Translations under genes and position numbers: made by a program
Assembly (NCBI RefSeq): GCF_001428045.1
Contig: NZ_LMSD01000040.1
Coordinates: 372,096-436,095 of the forward strand
Direction of reading: 5' to 3'
DNA from: Paenibacillus sp. Soil750
Lineage (GTDB): Bacteria; Bacillota; Bacilli; Paenibacillales; NBRC-103111
DNA: 64,000 nucleotides
The notes under the pieces: model-generated
Seen by the model: the letters and a program-made list of their open reading frames with translations, nothing else
Told to the model about the DNA's origin: nothing
The model's database searches: none
In this document: one piece after another, positions 33,587 to 41,846 of the stretch
Position numbering within the stretch: position 1 is the first letter of the stretch
How the letters are laid out: each line of letters begins with the position of its first letter

Positions 33587-34453
33587 CTAACCTTTCACCG
33601 AACCGATCATCACCCCCTTGACGAAGTATTTTTGCAGAAACGGATACACAAGGAGGATCGGTACGGTGGAAACAAGGATCGTTGTAAATTTCAAGGCATC
33701 ATCAACGACCAAATTATCGCCGCCTACGCTGGACACGTTCGCTGAGTTGATCTGCCCTTGCAAGACGATATTGCGTAGAACAACTTGCAGGGGGAACATA
33801 TCCTGATTGCGCAGGTAGAGTAAGGCGGAATAAAAGTTATTCCAGATGCCAACGGCATAGAAAAGTCCGATGGTGGCAAGTACCGCTTTGGAAAGCGGCA
33901 GCACGAGCCGAAAGAAAATGCCGATATCTGTCAATCCGTCCATTTTACCCGATTCCTCTAACTCTTTGGGCATTGCGGAGAAAAAAGTTCGCATCACAAT
34001 GAGATTCCACGTACTGACAGCCGTTGGTAACACCATAGACCACAGGCTATCTACCAAGCCATAGCTTTTGACCACCAGGAAAGTCGGAATCATACCACCG
34101 CTGAAAAACATCGTAAACACAATAAGCAGTGTAAACAGCTTGTGATGCGGCAGCTCTTTCTTGGAGATCGCGAACGCACCCATAGCTGTCATAATTAGCG
34201 AGACCAAGGTCCCCACTAGTACATATCGAATGGTATTGATATAGGCGGAGGAAATACGCGGATCGTGTAAGACGATTTTGTACATTTCCACGTTGAATCC
34301 TTTTGGCCAAAGCGTAATCTCGCCTTTCAAAATGTGCGTACTATCGCTGAACGAGACCGCCAACATATAAACAAAGGGGTACAGCGTTGCAGCAACCACC
34401 CCAAACAGCACAAGGATGATCAGTAGGTCAGCCACACCAAATTTCGTTTTCAT
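33587..34453 (-). CDS. Sugar ABC transporter permease (YtcP/LplC-type)
   Basis: 288 residues, six membrane helices, and the ATPase-docking EAA loop in LEESGKMDGLTDIGIFFRLV. The ending KYFVKGVMIGSVKG is typical of this subgroup. The start follows GAAAGGAGG. It is second in the importer operon, 16 bases after the LplB-type gene. Confidence 0.95.
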   Translation of the reverse strand: MKTKFGVADLLIILVLFGVVAATLYPFVYMLAVSFSDSTHILKGEITLWPKGFNVEMYKIVLHDPRISSAYINTIRYVLVGTLVSLIMTAMGAFAISKKELPHHKLFTLLIVFTMFFSGGMIPTFLVVKSYGLVDSLWSMVLPTAVSTWNLIVMRTFFSAMPKELEESGKMDGLTDIGIFFRLVLPLSKAVLATIGLFYAVGIWNNFYSALLYLRNQDMFPLQVVLRNIVLQGQINSANVSSVGGDNLVVDDALKFTTILVSTVPILLVYPFLQKYFVKGVMIGSVKG

Positions 34454-34469
34454 AAAGCGTACCTCCTTT

Positions 34470-35441
34470 CTACCACAAGCTGGTCTCGCCGACTCTTCGG
34501 CTGATCCAGTTGGCCGAGTATATGAAGACTAAACTGACGATCCCTGTAAAAAAGTCAATCGCCGTCGCATAGCTGTAATTGCCCTGACCAATCCCCGTGC
34601 GGTACACATAAGTGCTGATAATATCAGCCGTTTCATAGATGGCGGGATTATAGAGCAGAAACACTTTTTCGAAACCGATATCGAGAACGTGCCCGACATT
34701 TAGAATAAAGACGATGACGATAGCCGGTGTAATGCCCGGGAGTGTGACATTCGCTATTTTCCTCCACCTGCTCGCACCATCCATTTCCGCCGCTTCATAC
34801 AACTGAGGATCAATCGACGTCAAAGCTGCCAGATAAATGATGGTCTCCCAGCCGACATGCTGCCAAATTTCCGAAATCACATAGACCGAGCGGAACATCC
34901 CGGGCATCACCATGAAGTTAATCGGCTCAAAGCCGAAGACTTGAATCAGGTGGTTGACGATCCCACTGGAAGGCGAAAGGAACATGAGTACCATGCTCGC
35001 TGCCACCACATTGGATATGAAATGAGGCAAATAACTGACCGTTTGTACAAATCGTTTGAAGAACGCGTGCCTCGCTTCATTTAGGAGCAGCGCCAGTAGA
35101 ATCGGTGCAAGAAAGCCAAAGATTAGCCTGTAGATCCCGAGCATAAACGTGTTGTAGATGAGCTTAAAGAAGTCGGGATTTTCCCAAAACAGCTTATAAT
35201 ACTTGAATCCGACCCATTCACTTGCCCAGACACCCTTAAACAAATTGTAGTTTTTTAAAGAAATGACTAATCCGAACATAGGAACGTACTTAAAAAGTAA
35301 ATAAAACAACAAGGTAGGAAGGAAGAGGAGAAATAAGTATTTTCCTCGTTTCCACTGCTTCAGATAGGTACTTCTTTTCGACCGGAGATTCGTTTGCGAA
35401 ACAGACGTCTGTGTCGTGGCGGCCGATGGGTTCGTACGCAA
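34470..35441 (-). CDS. Sugar ABC transporter permease (LplB/YteP-type)
   Basis: 323 residues with a TTG start eight bases after GGAGAG. A basic N-terminal tail precedes WKRGKYLFLLFLPTLLFYLL and five more helices, with the EAA loop in YEAAEMDGASRWRKIANVTL. It forms the heteromeric pore with the permease encoded next. First gene of the operon and divergent from a membrane-bound AraC regulator, which probably activates it. Confidence 0.95.
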   Translation of the reverse strand: MRTNPSAATTQTSVSQTNLRSKRSTYLKQWKRGKYLFLLFLPTLLFYLLFKYVPMFGLVISLKNYNLFKGVWASEWVGFKYYKLFWENPDFFKLIYNTFMLGIYRLIFGFLAPILLALLLNEARHAFFKRFVQTVSYLPHFISNVVAASMVLMFLSPSSGIVNHLIQVFGFEPINFMVMPGMFRSVYVISEIWQHVGWETIIYLAALTSIDPQLYEAAEMDGASRWRKIANVTLPGITPAIVIVFILNVGHVLDIGFEKVFLLYNPAIYETADIISTYVYRTGIGQGNYSYATAIDFFTGIVSLVFIYSANWISRRVGETSLW

Positions 35442-35695
35442 TAGTCATCTCTCCTTTTTCTCAATGTGGGTTGCCCCCTCGGTTATGAAGGCTCTGTATC
35501 GACAAGCCCATCGTATCGGAAAAACACCATGCCGACTATCCACTTCCTCATCGACTCATTCGCAAATTTCTCTAAATCGAGAATAATAATAAGAATCGTA
35601 AAAATTCATATAAGGAATTGTAAATTTTTTCTCACACCATGAATTTCACCATGCTATAATTTCCACATACTACTGGCTAGCGAAAGGAGACGACC

Positions 35696-37963
35696 ATGCA
35701 AACCACCTATGTCCCTAGAAAAAGATACAGCAGTTCCTTGTTCTACCGACTATTGATCAGTTTCATTATCATCATTTTGCTGCTCGTATCCTTTAATGTA
35801 GCCTCCTTTACCTTCTTTCGAAGCAGTATTCGCGAAGAAATTATTAAGAACAGCTCTCTGAATCTCGAGACGACCGTAGCCAGCTATGAAAAAAACATTT
35901 CGTTAATTAAAAGCCTGCTGGTCAGCCTATACTTCAACACCCATACCGAAGCTCTTAAAAACAATCCGCAGAAGCTCGACTTTTATGTTTCGAGTCAGGT
36001 TCAACGCGAGCTGCAAAATGTGTTAGCGAACAATCAGCTTTCTTTATATAACATCATCTATTACTTTCCGAACCGTGACTTTGTTATCGATAAAGATGGC
36101 TCCCGAGATGCGCAAATGATGTTCAGCAAATTTTATACGTCCCCCATTTATCCAGAGCAGTTCTGGTCAACGGAAACCGCAAAATCTTCGCTCTCCTTCC
36201 GGGTGTACCCTTCTGCGGAATTCCAAGAAAGTACAAGCTTCTCTACTAGAAGCTTTGGGAAGTTTAATCCCGTTCTTTTCAAAAGCGCCGCTACGGACGG
36301 CTTCGCCATTATAGCCTTGCTAGACAGTGATCAAATGTTTGATGCCTTCAGCCATTTCCAAGCAGACTCCGGCTTCTACATTCTGGATGATGCTGGGGGT
36401 ACAACGTACTCCGTATCCAGTCGGAAGGATCCACTGCAATTGAAGCCGCATACTGACAGCTCCGGCTATTATTTGGAAGGCACCAATTATTATTTCTACA
36501 AACAAGGTGCAGTGACCGGAAACACCTATGTGCTGATCGTGCCTTTCGCTACCATTTCCGAGCAGTTCTTCAAACTCAATGTGTTTATGATTGGGCTGAT
36601 CTTTCTTTCTATAATCATCGGAGTCAGCATTTCAATTCTCTTTGCCAAACGGTTTAACAACCCGCTCACCACCATCATCAGTTCCATTCAACAGATGGAT
36701 CGTCACCAAAGCGCTCCCTTTGTCAGTCCCATTCGCGAGTTCAATGTCATTAGCCAGAAGCTGCATGATTTATTTCTGACCAATGAAACGATTAACCGTG
36801 ACTTACTAAGCAAAAATTCCCTGCTCAAGCACTACGCCTACTTAAATAAGGTGAAAATGATTCACACCGATATTGAGGACGCGAAAATATCCATTGATTC
36901 CGAAAAACCTTATGTCATCGTTCTCTACCAGCTCATGTATATCGACAACCAGTTAGCTGCCATGGACATGGATCCTAATCGCGCCTCATATTACATTAAG
37001 GAATTCGTTCAATCGCAGTTTATTCAGGCCTATAAAGATGCCTTGACCTTCCAAATTGAGAAGGATCAAATTCTAACGATTATTTTTACAAACGATTCCG
37101 AACTTTCCGTACTAGACAATCTACTGCTTGATATTAAAAAAATATTTGAACTGGATGCTTCCTATTGTTCCGTCACGATTGCCGTGAGTCCTGTCCATGA
37201 CAATGCGTTTATTTTCAACGAAGCTTTTGAGAACACGCTGCTGTTAGCCAAACAACGGAAACTTGGGGAAGGTGTCCAAATCATTCGGGACAAGGAAACG
37301 CTACCTCCAGATCTCTGGTTCACACCGGCTAATATGAAAGAATTCACGGCGAATTTGACTTCCGGTAACCCCGCGATCACAATTCCTATCGTTTCAAAAA
37401 CGTTAGAGCTCGCCGTCAAACGAGGCGCTTCCTACGCGCAAATTCATGACCTTGCCAAGGAAATCGTCAACTTGATTATTAAAACGCTCTATTCCAGCCA
37501 TAATCCGATCTCCTTGCTGGATGATAAGAGGAGCCCTGCGGATATTCTCAGGAATTGCCGCACGCTAGAACAATTTCAGCAGTTTTTCAAGGAAATCCTG
37601 ACACAGTCCGCCTCCGATATTCGTCAGAAGAAAGAAGCGACCGACCACATTACCAGTTTCGTAACGAACTACGTCAATGAGCATTTCGGCAGCGATCTAT
37701 CGCTGGACTTGTTAGCGGATAAGCTCAACATTACAGGCGCCTATCTGTCGACGTATTTTAAAGAAAAGACCGACATTAATTTTAGCGATTATGTCAATAC
37801 GGTGCGCATGAATAAAGCGATGGAGCTGCTGGAGAAGACGGATCTCAAAATTCAGGACGTCTCTACGCTTGTCGGCTATTACACGATTGCTTCCTTCAAC
37901 CGCATGTTTAAAAAGCATACGGGCATTACGCCCAGCGAGTTCAGGCGAGCTCGTATGAACTAA
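35696..37963 (+). CDS. Membrane-bound AraC-family regulator of the sugar importer
   Basis: 755 residues. Two membrane segments (about 20-42 and 292-315) enclose an extracellular sensor domain of about 250 residues, probably Cache-like. A HAMP-like piece and a central cytoplasmic region follow. The C-terminal AraC domain has both helix-turn-helices (LSLDLLADKLNITGAYLSTY, then IQDVSTLVGYYTIASFNRMF and the ending TGITPSEFRRARM). These large one-component sensors commonly sit divergent to LplB/YtcP/LipO importers and respond to extracellular oligosaccharide. GAAAGGAGA precedes the ATG. Confidence 0.93.
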   Translation: MQTTYVPRKRYSSSLFYRLLISFIIIILLLVSFNVASFTFFRSSIREEIIKNSSLNLETTVASYEKNISLIKSLLVSLYFNTHTEALKNNPQKLDFYVSSQVQRELQNVLANNQLSLYNIIYYFPNRDFVIDKDGSRDAQMMFSKFYTSPIYPEQFWSTETAKSSLSFRVYPSAEFQESTSFSTRSFGKFNPVLFKSAATDGFAIIALLDSDQMFDAFSHFQADSGFYILDDAGGTTYSVSSRKDPLQLKPHTDSSGYYLEGTNYYFYKQGAVTGNTYVLIVPFATISEQFFKLNVFMIGLIFLSIIIGVSISILFAKRFNNPLTTIISSIQQMDRHQSAPFVSPIREFNVISQKLHDLFLTNETINRDLLSKNSLLKHYAYLNKVKMIHTDIEDAKISIDSEKPYVIVLYQLMYIDNQLAAMDMDPNRASYYIKEFVQSQFIQAYKDALTFQIEKDQILTIIFTNDSELSVLDNLLLDIKKIFELDASYCSVTIAVSPVHDNAFIFNEAFENTLLLAKQRKLGEGVQIIRDKETLPPDLWFTPANMKEFTANLTSGNPAITIPIVSKTLELAVKRGASYAQIHDLAKEIVNLIIKTLYSSHNPISLLDDKRSPADILRNCRTLEQFQQFFKEILTQSASDIRQKKEATDHITSFVTNYVNEHFGSDLSLDLLADKLNITGAYLSTYFKEKTDINFSDYVNTVRMNKAMELLEKTDLKIQDVSTLVGYYTIASFNRMFKKHTGITPSEFRRARMN

Positions 37964-37965
37964 AA

Positions 37966-38007
37966 AAGGACGATCCTGACCAAATTACTTTGGAGGATCG
38001 TCCTTAT
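37966..38007. terminator. Bidirectional terminator
   Basis: AAGGACGATCC and GGATCGTCCTT form a perfect 11-bp stem with flanking A and T tracts, between the regulator gene and the convergent LamG gene. Confidence 0.9.
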
Positions 38008-38040
38008 TAATTTCTAAGCTGCCTTATGCGCAGCTATCAC

Positions 38041-38874
38041 TTAATTGGTCATCGCGCTGTAATGCGCAGCCAACTGGGTAGGCGTCAGCTCATAATCGTA
38101 CACAGCAACTTTGCCGATTGCACCTTGGAAGTACGATGCGAGATCTCGCGTGGCGATGCGCATCGGAGCCGTGCCGTTTCCGGGTACGATACTGTAGTCA
38201 GACAGCTTGTCTTGATCACGTAGGACGCCGTTTTTAAACACCTTGGTGTAACCCGTTGTGTATGTTGAGTTCGTATTTACGGTATTAATCACTAAGGTGT
38301 AGTGAATCCATTGACCGGCGGTCACCGTATCCTGGAAGTAGGAGCCTGCGCCTAAGCCGCCGCTCAAATTAAACGAATACCCGCTGATGCGGTTTGGACG
38401 GTTTTCGGTGTTTGTCTGATTGTACATTCTAGCCACCCAAGAATGCTGCCCGGATGTCCCCTTGCCCATCCAATGCACATACCCACTACTCTCATAGTTT
38501 GTAAATTGTAGCGTATCCGGCCGCATCCAGGCTTCGACGGTTAAGATCCCTGTGCGCGTAACCTCCAGATAATCATTATCAGGAATTGTAAAATATTGAT
38601 TCGTTCCGTTGAATACCGGAGCTGCATCCCCATTTGGCATCGTCGTGTTCGTCGGGCTTCCAGTAAACGTACCGTTCAAACCGTTCCCCGATTGATCAGC
38701 CGTTACCGCGGAGGATAAGGGCCAATATCCAACGGGGTTGTCAGCCAGTACGGCCGTATCGTAGGTGGAGGTTGCATGGACGAATGAAGATACATTGAAA
38801 CAGGCCGAAAGTAGGAAAGCTGTCATCAAAGAAACCGCAAGCTTGGACATACGAATTGATAAAGCGTTACTCAT
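38041..38874 (-). CDS. Secreted LamG/concanavalin-A-like domain protein
   Basis: About 277 residues from ATG 38874 (GGAGAGGAG upstream). Signal peptide with a lipobox-like LLSACFN, so it may be a lipoprotein. The rest is a single jelly-roll lectin-like domain (NPVGYWPLSSAVTADQSGNG, then TVEAWMRPDT and the ending AIGKVAVYDYELTPTQLAAH). Such domains bind glycans. Proximity to the sugar importer and its sensor suggests capture of the same polysaccharide; this is inference. Confidence 0.88.
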   Translation of the reverse strand: MSNALSIRMSKLAVSLMTAFLLSACFNVSSFVHATSTYDTAVLADNPVGYWPLSSAVTADQSGNGLNGTFTGSPTNTTMPNGDAAPVFNGTNQYFTIPDNDYLEVTRTGILTVEAWMRPDTLQFTNYESSGYVHWMGKGTSGQHSWVARMYNQTNTENRPNRISGYSFNLSGGLGAGSYFQDTVTAGQWIHYTLVINTVNTNSTYTTGYTKVFKNGVLRDQDKLSDYSIVPGNGTAPMRIATRDLASYFQGAIGKVAVYDYELTPTQLAAHYSAMTN

Positions 38875-39126
38875 TGTCAATCGTCTCCTCTCCTATTGGC
38901 AAATCACTTGCTTGGTTGCACCTGCGCTAGTTTTACCAGTTTCGCTTAACTCTATCGTTAGTCGTTCCACTTCCCTCCCTTCTCCGTCGTTATTTTCATC
39001 TTATCGGGAAGGGGCTTACTTCAAAATGGCTTGGTTTTGGGATGATGATGAAATCTTACTCCAGCCAAACAATTCGTCATAATCAATAAAAATGCGAAGC
39101 ATGGACACGCTAGTCCGACCATAAAT

Positions 39127-39184
39127 AAAAAAGTCTGATTGAATCCCCGCAACGTAGCTGTGGGAGTTCATTCAGACTTTTTCT
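39127..39184. terminator. Long bidirectional terminator
   Basis: AAAAAGTCTGA(A)TGAA arms pair across about 25 bases of loop, with A-run and T-run at the two ends. It ends the minus-strand gene at 39204. The remainder of 38875-39126 holds only the leader of the LamG gene. Confidence 0.85.
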
Positions 39185-39203
39185 ATTTTCGCTTATACTT
39201 ACT

Positions 39204-39668
39204 TTAATATTGCCCTTTTATGACAAAGAACGAACCTCGAATGGTCCCAGCTAACTTGGACTTCTGTCTAGCAAATTTAAATTTCTTCTCTTCCAATTCC
39301 TTAGGTACTTCCATCCCCTCAGAAAGCTTAAAACCAACAGCCCGCTTCTTAGGGTCATCAACCGTATACATGACATTGATCCCCAGACCATCCTCATAAA
39401 AGACGTAAGTAAATTGGATATTTTCCACTTGAAAACGCGACGTTTCTAAAGGTTTGGCCGCAAACGTGATATCACGTTCTTTCAAAACGCGGTTCACATA
39501 ATCAAGGTTCTCCTGACTTTCGCTAGCGGGTATAACCGAAAATTCATGTTTGTATTTATTCATAAAGTAACGGGCTTCATTCGCACGTAAACCAGCAAGC
39601 GCTTCTGCTACTGGTGAAGACTCTAAACCCACCATAGACACATTTTTAAAATCAACGATTTGAGACAC
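39204..39668 (-). CDS. Conserved protein of unknown function, paralogue of 27604
   Basis: About 154 residues. I chose the GTG at 39668: it lies 6 bases after GGAGGG and aligns with the start of the paralogue, whereas the ATG just upstream touches that site. The protein reads IVDFKNVSMVGLESSPVAEA near its start and GTIRGSFFVIKGQY at the end, almost identical to the copy at 27604 with a few substitutions and one extra residue. It lies 23 bases downstream of the GyrI-like gene and should be cotranscribed with it under the WYL regulator's control region. Function unknown. Confidence 0.78.
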   Translation of the reverse strand: MSQIVDFKNVSMVGLESSPVAEALAGLRANEARYFMNKYKHEFSVIPASESQENLDYVNRVLKERDITFAAKPLETSRFQVENIQFTYVFYEDGLGINVMYTVDDPKKRAVGFKLSEGMEVPKELEEKKFKFARQKSKLAGTIRGSFFVIKGQY

Positions 39669-39691
39669 GCTCATCCCTCCAATAACCTCGC

Positions 39692-40171
39692 TTATTTCCC
39701 AATAACAGGAATCCATACTTCACCATAGACGAGGCCGTCTCGCTGCCCCATCTCAACCGTTGTATTTGGCCCGCCTACATAGGCGAAATTTTGTGCTTCC
39801 GGCAAAACTTGACCAAAGGCAATGCCAGTCAGCCTATTACTCAACTCTTCTGCCGTCTTCCCTTCACCTTTAACCACGAGGTATTGTCCCTTAGGGAATT
39901 GAATAACTCTGTGTTCTTCCGGTACCGATGCTCCTGTCATGACACCAGCATAGTACATCATCTTGTGATTTACCGCTTCGTTCACGGCAAAAATGTAGTC
40001 GTTCGTGGCAATCGCTTTTAATGCGTCAAGCCTTCCATCTTGCTCTACTGCCCGCCAAAAGCTTTCCTTCTCCTTGTTGATACCGGCATAATCTGTGTAA
40101 TTGCTCTTCAGCTCCGTGCCAATACCTAGAACGATAAAGCTGTCTTTTTCCTCAAGGGTATACATTGTCAT
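39692..40171 (-). CDS. GyrI-like/AraC effector-binding domain protein
   Basis: 159 residues, start ATG after AAAGGAGATTTTAATT. It is a stand-alone effector-binding domain of the BmrR/Rob C-terminal fold: MYYAGVMTGASVPEEHRVIQ, KGQYLVVKGEG, then AFGQVLPEAQ and VYGEVWIPVIGK. Such proteins bind hydrophobic ligands or hydrolyse reactive compounds. It is first in a two-gene minus-strand unit behind the duplicated control sequence at 40213. Confidence 0.85.
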   Translation of the reverse strand: MTMYTLEEKDSFIVLGIGTELKSNYTDYAGINKEKESFWRAVEQDGRLDALKAIATNDYIFAVNEAVNHKMMYYAGVMTGASVPEEHRVIQFPKGQYLVVKGEGKTAEELSNRLTGIAFGQVLPEAQNFAYVGGPNTTVEMGQRDGLVYGEVWIPVIGK

Positions 40172-40212
40172 AATTAAAATCTCCTTTTTTCAAATTAATG
40201 AAATATTTTTTT

Positions 40213-40266
40213 ACTTGATATGTTTATATTAACCTTAAATCATGTCAAAATATGATACTGTTTAGA
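40213..40266 (-). promoter_or_regulatory. Control region copy 1 (shared with 40774)
   Basis: A 54-base segment nearly identical to 40774-40827 (about five differences). On the minus strand it contains TTGACATGATTTAAGGTTAA, with TTGACA as a probable -35. It lies directly upstream of the GyrI-like gene. Duplication of a whole control element implies binding by the WYL regulator encoded next door. Confidence 0.75.
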
Positions 40267-40292
40267 AGTTCCATTGAAATCTCTACTACCTA

Positions 40293-40715
40293 TTAAAGTT
40301 TGCGGCTTTTCGGACGCAACGCCCAAGAGGCGATACTAAGCGCGGCATAGAAAAGCGGAAGAATAATATGGAATCCGTAATCACCGTAATCGTTAGCGAA
40401 CACATGAGATAAGGCCGCACCAGTCATTAGAAAAAAGATACCGCTATAAGCCCATTCCTTAAGCCGAGGGAAACCTGGCATTACGATTGCAATGACGCCA
40501 AGCAACTTCCAAGTTCCGAGAATGTTTGTGATATATAACGGAAAACCAATATCGGTCACTAGATCGACATTCCCCCCATATCGCATTAGTTGCCCGATAC
40601 CGCTTAATGCAATTGAGAATGCAAGTATGATTGTGACTGCCCAATAAGCGGCCACCCGTCCAAAAGGGCGGGACTCTACTTTCGCCATTTTTTCATTCCT
40701 TATAATTGTACTCAT
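40293..40715 (-). CDS. DoxX-family membrane protein
   Basis: 140 residues from ATG 40715 (GAGGAGGA upstream). Four hydrophobic helices, including AAYWAVTIILAFSIALSGIG, FPLYITNILGTWKLLGVIAI and GIFFLMTGAALSHVF, as in small DoxX-like proteins. It is divergent from a WYL regulator and preceded by control copy 2. DoxX-like proteins are often induced by electrophile or oxidative stress; the role here is inferred. Confidence 0.85.
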   Translation of the reverse strand: MSTIIRNEKMAKVESRPFGRVAAYWAVTIILAFSIALSGIGQLMRYGGNVDLVTDIGFPLYITNILGTWKLLGVIAIVMPGFPRLKEWAYSGIFFLMTGAALSHVFANDYGDYGFHIILPLFYAALSIASWALRPKSRKL

Positions 40716-40773
40716 TTTCATTCCTCCTCTGATCCTGTTTACTTCTTAACAACTGGAAGTGATTTGTTTTTTC

Positions 40774-40827
40774 ACTTGATACGTTTATAATAACCTTAAA
40801 CCATGTCAAAAAATGATACTGTTTAGA
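40774..40827. promoter_or_regulatory. Control region copy 2 (divergent doxX / WYL regulator)
   Basis: The segment ACTTGATACGTTTATAATAA continues with CCTTAAACCATGTC and AAAAAATGATACTGTTTAGA. It repeats 40213-40266 and lies between the divergent doxX-like and regulator genes, eight bases before the regulator's ATG. It therefore probably mediates autoregulation as well. Confidence 0.75.
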
Positions 40828-40834
40828 GGACCCG

Positions 40835-41800
40835 ATGAAAAAAGTAGAACGAATTAACATCATCATGCGGTATATCAATAACCGCGCCCACTTTACTATT
40901 TCTGAGATTATGCAGGAATTTAATATCTCTCGTTCGACAGCCATTAGAGATATCAGAGAAATTGAGACGATGGGAATGCCGCTTGTCGCCGAAGTCGGTA
41001 GGGATGGGGGTTATTTTGTCATGAAAAATTCCGTCCTACCGACTGTCCGCTTTACCGATAATGAGATCAAAGCCCTTTTTATTGCCTTCATGGCCACTAG
41101 AAATCAACAACTTCCCTATCTGAAGAGTCGCCACTCTTTAGCGGAAAAATTACTCGGACTCATCTCGGAAAACCAGCAAGATGATCTTGTTATCTTAAAT
41201 CAAATCTTGCTATTTGAGGGAACCAACCCCCACAATCCCGACCTGCTTGATCTGTCAGATCTGCCCCATCCTATGTTAGAACAACTTATCCAAATCATTA
41301 TTATGGATAGCTACTTAGTGGTTTCCGTTGAAGTAGGGAGGGAAATTGAGACTTATCCCATCTATCTGCTGCACTTATATCGTGAAAAAAGCTCTTGGCA
41401 AATTGAAGGCTATGACCTAGAGGAAGAGAAGAGGCGAATTATTCCTGTCGACAATCTCACCGATGTTACACCCTACTCTGGGAAAAAAAGAATAACCAAA
41501 AAGAAGATTATAGAACAACTAAGCAAGCAGGAAAAAGTCGTCAATCTTGTCCTTGAACTAGGTCCAAAAGCGATTGCCCAGTTCAAAAAGTACCATCCGT
41601 TAAAAATGTCAATTTCATACACGAATCCTTATCAGTCTACGGCTATTTTAAAGACTTTCGTCCATGTTCATCACTCGGATGAGTTGGCTGAAGTCACAAA
41701 TTGGCTGCTTTTCTTAGGTGGAGATATCAAGATTAGGGAAGTGCCTAAAGAGGTTATGGAAGGTTTACAGGAGAGAATGGTTCTTTTCACGAATAAGTAA
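40835..41800 (+). CDS. YafY-type WYL-domain transcriptional regulator
   Basis: 321 residues. An N-terminal DeoR-type helix-turn-helix (HFTISEIMQEFNISRSTAIR, DIREIETMGMPL) is followed by GRDGGYFV, a WYL domain with EVGREIETYPIYLLHLYREK, then WQIEGYDLEEEKRRIIPVDN, and a WCX C-terminal region. Family members sense ligands or nucleic acids and commonly repress neighbouring genes. The duplicated control segments at 40213 and 40774 suggest regulation of the flanking doxX-like and GyrI-like units. Confidence 0.9.
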   Translation: MKKVERINIIMRYINNRAHFTISEIMQEFNISRSTAIRDIREIETMGMPLVAEVGRDGGYFVMKNSVLPTVRFTDNEIKALFIAFMATRNQQLPYLKSRHSLAEKLLGLISENQQDDLVILNQILLFEGTNPHNPDLLDLSDLPHPMLEQLIQIIIMDSYLVVSVEVGREIETYPIYLLHLYREKSSWQIEGYDLEEEKRRIIPVDNLTDVTPYSGKKRITKKKIIEQLSKQEKVVNLVLELGPKAIAQFKKYHPLKMSISYTNPYQSTAILKTFVHVHHSDELAEVTNWLLFLGGDIKIREVPKEVMEGLQERMVLFTNK

Positions 41801-41846
41801 ATTGATTAATGAAGAAGAGGCATCATAGAAGGAGCTGGCACTCGTT

